From: Planctomycetaceae bacterium
GTDB taxonomy: Bacteria; Planctomycetota; Planctomycetia; Pirellulales; Pirellulaceae
Direction: 5' to 3'
NCBI GenBank assembly: GCA_020638995.1
Contig: JACKHM010000001.1
Span: forward strand, 868,001-932,000
DNA: 64,000 nucleotides
Each line of letters begins with the position of its first letter. Positions within the stretch are counted from its first letter, which is position 1. The notes below the pieces were generated by a model, which saw only the letters and a program-made list of their open reading frames with translations, made no database searches and was not told where the DNA came from. Shown here piece after piece: positions 37,801 through 45,352 of this stretch. A program made the position numbers and the translations under genes.

Positions 37801-38352
37801 CCGGCGCAATCGCAACTCGGCCAGCGCCGGGCTGTGCGCAGCAATCACGGGCTTCAGATCGTCAACCGTTTCAGGATGCTGGTCGATAAACTGTTGAACC
37901 GTTTCCGCGTCAGGCATCCTCGCGCTCAGGATGAACCAGGCGATCGCGCGATCTGCCGAGCTCGATGTCTGAATCACTGGTTCGTCTGAGTCCTCGGGGT
38001 ACTCGGGAACTTGTTGCAAGCGGCTGTTGACCTTAAGTAAAGCCTCTTCCATGTTCGTGCCAACGCGAAACTCCAGCGTGATCGTGCCGGACGAATCCAT
38101 CGACTCGGAAGACATTTTGGTCACGCCTTCGACCGCTTTCAGCTGTTCTTCCTGCTCCTGGATGATCTCGCGTTCGATCTCTTGCGGACTGGCACCCGGC
38201 CAGCGTGTGGAAACGCTGATCGTTGGGATCTGGACCTCCGGTGTCAGCTGCATTGGCATACGAAGCAGCGCGATGACGCCGAACAGCGCCAGCAACAACA
38301 CTGCGACCGTGACTTTGACCGGATTACGGATGAAGGCTTCGATAGGGTGCAT
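34843..38352 (-). CDS. RND efflux transporter, permease subunit
   Basis: A 1169-residue inner membrane transporter of the AcrB/HAE family, with a first helix (about 7-28), PEVQIPTISVSTRWPGASP, GTITLEFRVGTNMEEALLKV, and two sets of helices. The proton-relay helix reads VGMLVDNAVVVLENIYRHH: the Asp-Asp pair of AcrB is Asp-Asn here, as in SwrC-like pumps. Compared with AcrB, a segment of about 45 extra residues (DLKPVIAAHSPALAELRLRR region) is inserted in the first porter domain. It exports hydrophobic compounds using proton motive force. The gene follows the adaptor gene on the same strand after about 110 bases containing a palindromic repeat. The start is the ATG at 38352. Confidence 0.92.
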   Translation of the reverse strand: MHPIEAFIRNPVKVTVAVLLLALFGVIALLRMPMQLTPEVQIPTISVSTRWPGASPQEIEREIIQEQEEQLKAVEGVTKMSSESMDSSGTITLEFRVGTNMEEALLKVNSRLQQVPEYPEDSDEPVIQTSSSADRAIAWFILSARMPDAETVQQFIDQHPETVDDLKPVIAAHSPALAELRLRRAAAKHEVIKNELLPPPIDLPAQRKFAEDQIETQFERVDGVSNSNVLGGRDPELQVIVDPQRLAARQITITNVRDALRAQNKDTSGGDFWEGKRRWVVRTLGQFRGPEQVEQQVLAVVDGDPVYVRDVAEVRVGQKKPDGFVRRYGNECIAINVIRDSGANVLQVMKGLQEANQRLNDGVLKTQGLTLNQVYDETEYIYSAVGLVNQNIILGGALTVIILMLFLHIGSRTLVFAPLLAGTAIAAMVVSPWFFVATLALIIVGGFWFARGALVVSLAIPVSIVGTFLVLQQLGRSLNVISLAGLAFAVGMLVDNAVVVLENIYRHHQEGEGPFAAAERATKEVWGAVAASTLTTLAVFLPVLFVQEEAGQLFRDIALAISSAVALSLVVSVTVIPTAAARLLTRTKLESADDVAAPPRMSFVERVLTRGGSYFVGVVVGMNAWVQKSTSVRLLVVAVLVGSSVVLSIVLWPKVEYLPTGNRNLIICLVLPPPGYNLDQLGLLGKTVEDELQPYWDIDPDSAEAAALDFPAVRDFFYVARGRSVFLGLRSADAARVDELIPLITGGVNPRNGVATPGLRSKLPGTFVIANKSSLFETGLTGGRSIDIEITGPQLERLVALGGRIFGQVSQLIPGSQVQPIPSLDLSNPEMHVIPRLLQAADMGVTAVDLGFATNAFVDGAWGGYFYQGGDKIDLTIMGDQDAVKQTQDLQTIPIATPGGQLVPLGALADIEYSSGPEQVNHRERQRAITIRVKPPENVALEDALAAITSEVIEPLEASGELGSEYTLVLSGTADKLRETWDAMRWNFLLALLITYLLMAALFESWLYPFVIILSVPLGAVGGIVGLNLLNLYLLRMSGQTQTLDVLTMLGFVILIGTVVNNAILIVHQSLNHMREDEMDPQAAILESVRTRIRPIFMTTLTTVFGLAPLVLFPGAGSELYRGLGSVVLGGLIVSTIFTLLLVPTLFSLTMDAKKRLVTLIGWTGVREE

Positions 38353-38369
38353 AAACGGCAATCACAACG

Positions 38370-38397
38370 GTAGCCATCACTGTCCAAGTGATAAGCC
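38370..38397 (+). repeat. interspersed palindromic repeat between RND adaptor and pump genes
   Basis: GTAGCC, then ATCACT, loop GTCCA, AGTGAT, then AAGCC. The stem is a perfect 6-bp palindrome (38376-38392). A second hairpin, GTGGC/GCCAC (38446-38460), lies just beyond the adaptor's stop. Confidence 0.65.
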
Positions 38398-38465
38398 CAC
38401 ACAAGTTAGAATGAGTTTGAAATCAAAGCGGCATCGTTACCTTCGGTGGCACTATGCCACATGCG

Positions 38466-39779
38466 TCACTCGGGACGCGACGACTGTGGCGACTGCATCT
38501 TCGCAGCAATCGGCTGCCCGGGTCTGACCCGTTCGTTGCCGATCACCACCACCCTGTCCGCTGCCGAAATTTCTCCAGCTACTTGGATCAACGAACCGTC
38601 GGTCACACCAAGCTGGACGGGAACAGGTCGGACCGTCTCCGATTTCGTTTCTGGATTCGCGGTCACCACCATTAGTGTCGGTCGCGGCCCGCCGAGGACC
38701 AGCGAGTCTTTAGGAACGAGCAATGCTTGAGTCGGTGGGCCGATCGCGAGCGTCACGCGAGCCAACATGCCGGATTTCAAAGCGTATCCGTCTTCATTCT
38801 TGGGATTTGCGAGGCGCACTTTGACGGGGAAGGTGCGTGAACGAAGATCCGCGTCTGGAACGATGCGAGCCACGCGCCCGGTGAATTCCTGATCAGGAAC
38901 GGCGTCGACGTGAATCTGTGCATGAGCACCAATCCGCACGTGCGCAACGTACGCCTCTGGCACGGTGACGTCGATCTCGATGGGATCCACTTCAATGACC
39001 TCAGCAACCGGGTCCCCACGCGAGACCCACGCGCCGACTTCGGTATGCTTCGCGACAACGTAGCCCTCGAAGGGAGCGCGAAGCGTGTACTTGGCCTTCT
39101 GGCTCTCCAAGTGGTTTACATGTTCCGTGGCCATTGCCAATCTGGCTCGAGCCTGTTGGATCTCCTCGTGTCGCGGGCCGGCAAGCGCAAGGTCAGCCGT
39201 CGCCTTCGCAGCGGCTTCATTTTGGTCTGCCGCAATCGACGCGGACAGCGCTTGCTCTAACTCGTCGAGCGAAGCGGTGTTCGATTGATTGAACAACGCC
39301 TTCGTCCGCTCATAGCGAGCTTTCGCAAAATCCTTGACGGCCTGCGCCGCGCCCAGCCGAGCTTTCGCCTCCGCGATCTCTTCAGGACGCGAGCCAGCTT
39401 CCATTTCCTCCAATTCGTGCTTCCGCAGCAACATCTCGGCCTGTGCCGCCGCGATTTCGATCGAGATGGTGTCGGTCAGCAGCTGCGCGACCGGCTGTCC
39501 TCGTTCCGTGCCCATATCATCAGCCTTCGGCGGTCCCACCGGATCGCCAGCGTCAACGTACAAAGCCGAGACCCGTCCATCGACCGCGCTGCCAATGATG
39601 CTGCGTCGGGGAGGCACCACCGCACCCACGAAGGTTTGGCCGGCTGAGACTTCACGCTGGATGACGGGCACAACAATGACCGTAACCGGTTGCTGAGGTG
39701 GTTGTCCACGGACAGCTGCGTCGCACGCAAGCAAAGTAGCTAGTCCAACAAATGTTGTGCGAAAAGAAGAGCCAAACAT
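38466..39779 (-). CDS. RND efflux periplasmic adaptor (membrane fusion protein)
   Basis: A 437-residue HlyD/AcrA-type adaptor with a signal peptide (about 1-25). The first biotinyl-lipoyl half is GSAVDGRVSALYVDAGDPV and the second is YTLRAPFEGYVVAKHTEVGAW, with a long helical hairpin between (about 115-225, rich in Ala, Glu and Lys). The beta-barrel VPEAYVAHVRIGAHAQIHVD and the C-terminal membrane-proximal domain follow. It links the RND pump to an outer membrane channel; no TolC-like gene is next to it. It is the first gene of the two-gene pump operon. Confidence 0.9.
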   Translation of the reverse strand: MFGSSFRTTFVGLATLLACDAAVRGQPPQQPVTVIVVPVIQREVSAGQTFVGAVVPPRRSIIGSAVDGRVSALYVDAGDPVGPPKADDMGTERGQPVAQLLTDTISIEIAAAQAEMLLRKHELEEMEAGSRPEEIAEAKARLGAAQAVKDFAKARYERTKALFNQSNTASLDELEQALSASIAADQNEAAAKATADLALAGPRHEEIQQARARLAMATEHVNHLESQKAKYTLRAPFEGYVVAKHTEVGAWVSRGDPVAEVIEVDPIEIDVTVPEAYVAHVRIGAHAQIHVDAVPDQEFTGRVARIVPDADLRSRTFPVKVRLANPKNEDGYALKSGMLARVTLAIGPPTQALLVPKDSLVLGGPRPTLMVVTANPETKSETVRPVPVQLGVTDGSLIQVAGEISAADRVVVIGNERVRPGQPIAAKMQSPQSSRPE

Positions 39780-39853
39780 GGGAAGGTCGAATCGAGGCAG
39801 GAAGGTAGGTGATCTTCAGAGTCCACAATAGATGCGACCCAGAGCATGGTCAA

Positions 39854-39882
39854 GCGACAACCGCAGCGTGGGTAGCTATAAT
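39854..39882 (+). promoter_or_regulatory. possible promoter of the esterase gene
   Basis: GCGACA (39854-39859) and TATAAT (39877-39882) are 17 bases apart, the normal spacing, and lie 38 bases before the start codon. The -35 matches consensus at four of six positions. Confidence 0.45.
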
Positions 39883-39920
39883 CTGCCAAGTCAAAAGATT
39901 AACCAGGAGGCATTGACACC

Positions 39921-40715
39921 ATGGCGATTCAAACTCGATTTTTGTTTGTTGGTTTGGCAATTTGTGTTGCGGGAGTGATGATGGCAGAGGTTGAAGGAGC
40001 TGGTATTGCCGACGAACGATTTGAAACTAGAGTCTTCGAGACGGATCATGGTTCGCTGCCTTATCGCCTCTTGCGTCCCAAGGACTACGACCCGCAGCAC
40101 AGCTACCCGCTGGTCATCTTCTATCACGGCGCCGGTGAGCGCGGCGATGACAACGTAAAACAGCTCGTTCACGGCATGAATGACTTCGCCAGCGACGATG
40201 TTATGGCGAAATATCGATGTTTTGTCATCGCGCCACAATGCCCCAGCGGCAAACAATGGGTCGATGTACCGTGGAGTGCGGATGCCCACAAAATGCCAGA
40301 GGAACCCGCTCTTCCAATGCGGTTGTCGCTCGAATTGATTAACAGCTTGCAAGCCGAGTTTCCGATCGATGCTGACCGGCTTTATGTCACGGGGCTTTCG
40401 ATGGGAGGGTTTGGAACTTGGGACGCGATTCAGCGTCATCCAAATCGTTTTGCCGCCGCAGTGCCGATTTGCGGTGGGGGCGATGCAACGTCCGTGCAAC
40501 CGATCGCGAATCTTCCAATCTGGGCTTTCCACGGCGATGCCGATACGGCCGTCAAGCCGAAACGATCTCGTGACATGATTGCCGCGTTGAAAGCCGCTGG
40601 CGGTGCGCCAAAGTACACGGAGTATCCCGGCGTAGGTCATAACTCATGGGCACCAACCTACGCAAACCGCGAAATGTATGCGTGGCTATTCTCGCAGAAG
40701 CGAACCACTCGCTAG
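39921..40715 (+). CDS. secreted alpha/beta hydrolase (carboxylesterase-like)
   Basis: A 264-residue hydrolase preceded by AGGAGG and starting with a signal peptide ending VEGA. It has the oxyanion region VIFYHGAGERGDDN, the nucleophile elbow GLSMGGFGTW, an acid in AFHGDADTAV and the catalytic His in GVGHNSW, giving a Ser-Asp-His triad. This resembles planctomycete phospholipase/carboxylesterase or dienelactone-hydrolase-like proteins of the prolyl oligopeptidase group. The substrate is unknown. It is monocistronic as far as can be seen, followed by palindromic repeats. Confidence 0.85.
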   Translation: MAIQTRFLFVGLAICVAGVMMAEVEGAGIADERFETRVFETDHGSLPYRLLRPKDYDPQHSYPLVIFYHGAGERGDDNVKQLVHGMNDFASDDVMAKYRCFVIAPQCPSGKQWVDVPWSADAHKMPEEPALPMRLSLELINSLQAEFPIDADRLYVTGLSMGGFGTWDAIQRHPNRFAAAVPICGGGDATSVQPIANLPIWAFHGDADTAVKPKRSRDMIAALKAAGGAPKYTEYPGVGHNSWAPTYANREMYAWLFSQKRTTR

Positions 40716-40725
40716 GGAACATCAA

Positions 40726-40832
40726 TGTAGCCATCACTCTCCGAGTGATCCGCCAAGTGCTTATATCTTATATGTAGCCATCACTTTCCAAGTGAGTAGC
40801 CAATGTAGACGTCACTTTCCAAGTGATCAGCC
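40726..40832 (+). repeat. three copies of the GTAGCC-type palindromic repeat
   Basis: Copies at 40726-40754 (stem ATCACT, loop CTCCG, AGTGAT), 40773-40801 (TCACTT, loop TCC, AAGTGA) and 40804-40832 (TCACTT, loop TCC, AAGTGA, preceded by GTAGACG). Each starts TGTAG and ends in GCC. Start-to-start distances are 47 and 31 bases. They lie between the esterase and the ECF sigma gene. Confidence 0.7.
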
Positions 40833-40944
40833 TCGTGTTTAGCCTTTCCCAACCTCGGCGCAAACGCCACCTCCAAGTTATCTCCAACTGCCGTCATCTT
40901 CTTTTCTGTAACACTTTGCGATCTCGCGCATTGATCCTCACAGA

Positions 40945-41571
40945 ATGACCGATAGCCATCAGCCACACTCGACTGATTCGAGGGGTGACTTGGTCGAGGC
41001 CGCGCGAACGGACCGCACCGCGTTCGGTGAGTTGTTTGATCAGTTCTACCCGCTCGTCTTTGCGTATTGCTCGCGCCGTTTGGTGGTGCGCGCGGTGGCA
41101 GAAGACATTGCGTCCGAGATCTTCCTCAAAGTCGCTGTCGGGATTCGCGAGTTTCCGGGTCTGTGCGTCGAGGACTTTCGTCGATGGCTGTTTCGTATCG
41201 CAACCAACGAGATCAACGCCCACTTGCGGCAGACGGTCCGCCGTCGCGAGTTGCTCGAAGCCGCGGCCCGAATGGGCAAGATCAATGCAACTGTGAGCAC
41301 TTCTCTGTTGGACAGCCAAACACTCGTCGAGTGGAAGGATTTGTACAAAGCCTTGAACAATCTTTCCGAACGCGAACAGACGATCATCTCGCTGCGTTTT
41401 TTCGCCGGTCTGAAACACGAGCAAATCGCAGAGGTACTGGAAGTGAAATCAGGAACAGTTCGCGTCGCGTTGAGCCGCTCGCTCGACAAACTCCGCGACC
41501 GCCTCCTCGAATCAACCACTCCGCAGCGGCCTGCTGCAGGCTCATCCGGTGGAGGTCATCGAAATGCCTGA
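40945..41571 (+). CDS. ECF-type RNA polymerase sigma factor
   Basis: A 208-residue sigma-70 family protein with only regions 2 and 4. Region 2 is FGELFDQFYPLVFAYCSRRL with the following AEDIASEIFLKV; region 4 is LSEREQTIISLRFFAGLKHEQ and VKSGTVRVALSRSLDKLRDRL, the DNA-binding helix-turn-helix. It directs polymerase to a stress or envelope regulon. The gene overlaps the next by 8 bases, and that product is a one-helix membrane protein, the usual place for an anti-sigma factor. GTAACAC at 40908 may be part of an autoregulated ECF promoter, but I cannot confirm the -10. Confidence 0.9.
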   Translation: MTDSHQPHSTDSRGDLVEAARTDRTAFGELFDQFYPLVFAYCSRRLVVRAVAEDIASEIFLKVAVGIREFPGLCVEDFRRWLFRIATNEINAHLRQTVRRRELLEAAARMGKINATVSTSLLDSQTLVEWKDLYKALNNLSEREQTIISLRFFAGLKHEQIAEVLEVKSGTVRVALSRSLDKLRDRLLESTTPQRPAAGSSGGGHRNA

Positions 41572-42802
41572 CGACTTACACGACGACTGGGAAAATCTTT
41601 TCGAGCAACTACCGCTCGACACTGCACCCAGCAAGGAGCAGCAAGAGACGCTCAGGCAACGCGTAATCGAGACGTTCGAGAGTCGGCCCACACCGCGTTC
41701 CCGGTTCACCGCACTCCAGTCCCTAGGACGAACTCTAATGAAATACAAAGCCCCGCATTGGACAATCGCGGCAATTCTAGTCGGCTGCATGTTTTGGCTG
41801 TTTGAATCCAGCAGCAAGCCTGCCTTCGCCTTGGACGAGTTGGTAGAGAACATCATGAAGGCGCACACCGCGCAATATGACATGGAGGTCACCGTCGAAG
41901 GACAACCGACCCAAGCGATGAAAGCCCTTTACCTCGAGCCAAGTCACTTTCGACAGGAACTTCTCAATGGCTTTGTCAACATCTCGGATCTTCAGACCGG
42001 GAAGGTGATGGGACTCGACACCGTTAATAAGCGAGCCACCGTATTCAACATGGTGAAGATACCGGACAGTGCGAAGGGCAGCACTCACTTGAACCAATTC
42101 GAGTCCATGCGCGACGCTCTGCGGCAGGCAATGTCCGATCCAGACACGAACGTGACGCCGCTCGGTGAGTCGGAAGTTGACGGCCGCAAGGTACTCGGCT
42201 TTCGATTCGCGATCCCGCTCCAGCCCATGACCGTGTGGGCTGATCCGGAGACAAAATTTCCGGTTCGTATCGAGTCGAGTTTTGCTGGCCCGCCAAAGAC
42301 CGACGTCGTCATGAAAAACTATGAATTCAACGTCGAACTCGACGAATCACTATTCCGTCTTGAAATCCCTGAGGGTTACCAGATCATGGAGTTAGATGTC
42401 GATGCATCGGCGCCGACGGAGGAAGATTTTGTCATCGCGTTGCGTCGCTGCTGCGAGAGTTCGGACGGTGAGTTTCCGTCGGGAGTTGATCTTGTCTCGG
42501 CGAGCAAGTACTCCGCAGCCTATGTCGTGAAAATGGGGATCGATAAAGACACTGGTCCGACCGCGGAACAACTGAAGGAAGTATTGCTGATCAGCCGCGG
42601 GTTTCGATTTGCAATAATGCTGGGTGAGAGTTCCGACGCTCACTATGCCGGCAAGGGTGTCAAACAGGGAGACGCGAGCGTCGCTGTGTTCTGGTACAAA
42701 CCGAACGAAACCGAAGATTATCGTGTTCTCTTCGCGGACTTCTCATTCAAAGAGCAGTCCACGGCTCCGGCCGCACCCAATGCCGTCAAACTGCAGCCAT
42801 GA
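41564..42802 (+). CDS. putative membrane-anchored partner of the ECF sigma factor (LolA-like periplasmic domain)
   Basis: A 412-residue protein. The start at 41564 follows GGAGG and overlaps the sigma gene by 8 bases. The N-terminal ~65 residues are acidic and cytoplasmic (DDLHDDWENLFEQLPL), followed by one transmembrane helix (WTIAAILVGCMFWLF). The remainder is periplasmic, with LolA/outer-membrane-lipoprotein-sorting-like features (KRATVFNMVKIP, GFRFAIPLQPMTVWADPETKFP). The layout suggests an anti-sigma factor that senses an envelope state, a common planctomycete arrangement. No ZAS zinc motif is seen, so the anti-sigma role is inference. Confidence 0.72.
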   Translation: MPDDLHDDWENLFEQLPLDTAPSKEQQETLRQRVIETFESRPTPRSRFTALQSLGRTLMKYKAPHWTIAAILVGCMFWLFESSSKPAFALDELVENIMKAHTAQYDMEVTVEGQPTQAMKALYLEPSHFRQELLNGFVNISDLQTGKVMGLDTVNKRATVFNMVKIPDSAKGSTHLNQFESMRDALRQAMSDPDTNVTPLGESEVDGRKVLGFRFAIPLQPMTVWADPETKFPVRIESSFAGPPKTDVVMKNYEFNVELDESLFRLEIPEGYQIMELDVDASAPTEEDFVIALRRCCESSDGEFPSGVDLVSASKYSAAYVVKMGIDKDTGPTAEQLKEVLLISRGFRFAIMLGESSDAHYAGKGVKQGDASVAVFWYKPNETEDYRVLFADFSFKEQSTAPAAPNAVKLQP

Positions 42803-42866
42803 GCCGACGAGTGCCGTTTTGAGTCTGCTTCAGGAGGCAAGTAGTTGCGATCCCTCTGCGAGCAGT

Positions 42867-42883
42867 ACTGACATGCGGTCAGT
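42867..42883. terminator. 6-bp hairpin at convergent gene ends
   Basis: ACTGAC, loop ATGCG, GTCAGT, overlapping the stop codon of the minus-strand MCP gene. No T-run, so any terminator role is weakly supported. Confidence 0.3.
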
Positions 42884-44582
42884 CTGTCGATTTCGAGTCC
42901 GCGGATAGCCGGGTGAGTTCGTCGCCGAGTGAACGAAGATTGCGAGTCGATTGCTCGATACTGCGAAGAGCGAGTAGATGCTCTTGAGTCACACGGTCGA
43001 TATTGTTTATGGCAACCTTTAGCTGCTCGACTCCTGCGGCCTGCTGCTTCGCCGAAGCCGAGATCTGGGAGGCCGATCGGTATGACTCGTTCAGCGTTTG
43101 GGTCAGGGTGTTAATCGTTTCTCCGGCCTGAGCGACAACGACCCCCGCTTGCGTCACGGCGTTTGTTCCTTGCTCCGTGGAAAGCACGGCATTGTTTGTC
43201 GCCCGCTGGATCTCATTAAGAATCTGACGAACTTGCCGCGTAGCCTTTTTTGATTGCTCGGCCAGCGACTTGACTTCCGCCGCCACCACAGCAAACCCCT
43301 TGCCATGTTCGCCGGCGCGGGAGGCTTCGACGGCCGCATTAAGCGCCAGCACGTTAGTCTGCTCTGCGATGTCGTTGACGGTAGCCGTAATCTCTCCGAT
43401 GGCTTGGGCTCGTTCGGCGAGAGTCAGAATGTTTTCTGCGATCGATTCAACTTGCAGCTGTACTTCTCCCATTGCCGTCACCGATTCACCCACGGCCGCG
43501 CGACCGCGATCGCCGACCTCGCTCGTCTGCCTCGCCGTTTTGGCCACTTGGTCTGCCCACTCGGCCGATTGCTTTGCTGTCTGGGCAACTTCGTCCACGG
43601 TTGCAACCGTTTCGGAGACCGCAGTTGCTTGTTGCTGTGCCCCGGCATTCTGTTGGCTGATAGTGGCGGTCAATTGAACACTCAACGACGTCAATTGCTG
43701 CACGGCGTTGCGAACTCCTTCCAGCGTTCTCTCGCGTTGCGAACCCGCGAGTTCCAATTGCGATTCGCGTTGTTCAAGTTGTCCAACGGTCGCTTGCATC
43801 TGCTTCAGAGCATCGGCCAGCTCGGAGTTGGTCTGCCCAAGATCCATTTCCTTTTGCTGAATCTCCGTCAACATCGCATTAAAGCTGTCGCACAGTGTTC
43901 CTAGTTCGTCATTGGCCCACTTTTCCGCACGAATCGAGTATTCGTGCTCGGACGAAACGCGCTGTGTCGTCCGTACCAGTTCGAGAATTGGCCGTGAGAT
44001 GAAATACTGCATGACGAACGAGAGCAACAATGTTAAAGACAAGGCAACGGCCAACACGATCATTGCGATCCGGAGGTGGCTGCGGATGCCAGCGTCCAAT
44101 CGTTCCGTCGAAACTCGCAAGTACACCTTTCCTGTCGCATCGGAGTCGCTCGCATTAGGAAGGGCAAATCTCTCGATGACGTCCAGAAACCCATCTTCCG
44201 TAAACCGGGCTTGCTCAATATCAGGCGGGTCAAGTTCTTCACCCACGAATTGGGAGCCTTTGTATTGTGCAACAGCGACGCCTTTGTCGTCATAGAGCGA
44301 TGCAACGACCACGCTCTTATCCACGCGCAGCTTCGCGACGACCGAATCAGCAGTGGTGGTATCGAGAAAATCGACTTCGGTCGGAAGCAATTCGATCGCA
44401 CGAGGACCGTCGACGGCAATAATCTTGGCGAGCGCTGTGTACTCGTTCGCCATCTGTAGCTCGGTGTTCTCGATGTCTCGCTGGACGATGAACGCAAATG
44501 ACAGAAACAGCACCACGCTAACAACACTCACGAATATGAGCATGAGTTTGTAGCGGATCGAAAGATCGCGAATCAGCCGCAT
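42879..44582 (-). CDS. methyl-accepting chemotaxis-type transducer with CHASE8-like sensor domain
   Basis: A 567-residue inner membrane receptor. TM1 (about 13-35), a small periplasmic domain (~36-155; KSVVVASLYDDKGVAVAQY, DGFLDVIERFALP) resembling the CHASE8 sensor of YfiN-type proteins, TM2 (~157-180), HAMP (~180-235) and the MCP signalling domain with the tip TNVLALNAAVEASRAGEHG and KGFAVVAAEVKSLAEQSKKA. It lies 34 bases after a YfiR-family gene and follows a TonB receptor gene. In the Pseudomonas YfiBNR system YfiR inhibits a CHASE8 diguanylate cyclase; here an MCP output stands in that place. ATG at 44582 chosen; the frame is open 32 codons further. Confidence 0.87.
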   Translation of the reverse strand: MRLIRDLSIRYKLMLIFVSVVSVVLFLSFAFIVQRDIENTELQMANEYTALAKIIAVDGPRAIELLPTEVDFLDTTTADSVVAKLRVDKSVVVASLYDDKGVAVAQYKGSQFVGEELDPPDIEQARFTEDGFLDVIERFALPNASDSDATGKVYLRVSTERLDAGIRSHLRIAMIVLAVALSLTLLLSFVMQYFISRPILELVRTTQRVSSEHEYSIRAEKWANDELGTLCDSFNAMLTEIQQKEMDLGQTNSELADALKQMQATVGQLEQRESQLELAGSQRERTLEGVRNAVQQLTSLSVQLTATISQQNAGAQQQATAVSETVATVDEVAQTAKQSAEWADQVAKTARQTSEVGDRGRAAVGESVTAMGEVQLQVESIAENILTLAERAQAIGEITATVNDIAEQTNVLALNAAVEASRAGEHGKGFAVVAAEVKSLAEQSKKATRQVRQILNEIQRATNNAVLSTEQGTNAVTQAGVVVAQAGETINTLTQTLNESYRSASQISASAKQQAAGVEQLKVAINNIDRVTQEHLLALRSIEQSTRNLRSLGDELTRLSADSKSTD

Positions 44583-44616
44583 CTTTGTCTCCGGCGTGGA
44601 TTGAAGTGACGAGAGA

Positions 44617-45165
44617 TCAATTGACGATGTCGACGAGAGGACTGCGAAGCAAGCCTTGGTTAATCTGCACGCCCGCATTTCGAGCAGTGGCTGGATTTAT
44701 CTCTAAGCGAATCTTGTTGGAAACCATATCAAAAACGAGGTTGATGGCGGCTCCTTGCTTGGCTAACCCCGCTGCTTCCGATACGACGAGCACCGGTTTT
44801 CCAGCAGTTTTTTCCAGCGCCTGTTTCAAATCCGCATTGCCTGCGACCACCAAAATGTGGCAGTCCTTGTAGGCATTTACGTCTGCGAACTTGAGGACGA
44901 GCGAATTGGTTCCGGCGAGTTTCTGTTGCAAGTAATCGACGCCACCGCCATCAACAAACGGATTGTTCCCGAGAACTCCGATCGTTAAGGGCTTTGCCGC
45001 GGACGGTGCCGCGTTAGGCGGCCAGGTAACTAAACTGCCGAGGATACCGACCATTTTCCCCTTCAATTCGGCTTCTCGATTAATTTGCGCAGAAGCTTCC
45101 TTTTCCAAGGTCGAAAGCAAGGCAATTACGACGGTCAGCCCTAGCAATCGTTGTCCAGTTTTCAT
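44617..45165 (-). CDS. YfiR-family (DUF4154) periplasmic protein
   Basis: A 182-residue exported protein with a signal peptide (about 1-26, ending ASAQ). The DUF4154 signature is visible as KGKMVGILGSLVTWPPN, LTIGVLGNNPF, CHILVVAGN, KPVLVVSEAAGLAKQGAAINLV and NKIRLEINPATARNAGVQI. YfiR proteins bind the periplasmic domain of a membrane partner and repress it until released. The partner here is most likely the CHASE8-like MCP encoded immediately downstream. The frame is open 57 codons upstream, but the signal peptide fixes the start at 45165. Confidence 0.85.
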   Translation of the reverse strand: MKTGQRLLGLTVVIALLSTLEKEASAQINREAELKGKMVGILGSLVTWPPNAAPSAAKPLTIGVLGNNPFVDGGGVDYLQQKLAGTNSLVLKFADVNAYKDCHILVVAGNADLKQALEKTAGKPVLVVSEAAGLAKQGAAINLVFDMVSNKIRLEINPATARNAGVQINQGLLRSPLVDIVN

Positions 45166-45352
45166 ACGGTTGCCAGAAAGTATTAGAGCAATCCTTGCTG
45201 CAACCAAACTCCCGACGCATCGTGACCACTGGAGATTCGAATTACATGGGAAAAGCATCTTTGATCCCAGTCTAATCGTCGCAAATTGCCGTTTCAAGTT
45301 TTGGCAGTCGAGCCAGATTCCACGCCCCTTCCGCACATTCGCATCGAAAGGC

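Noticed and set aside
40726..40832. Three similar repeats suggesting a CRISPR array
   Set aside because: Repeats are imperfect, spacing is 47 then 31 bases (so almost no spacer in one case), single copies occur elsewhere, and no cas genes are near.
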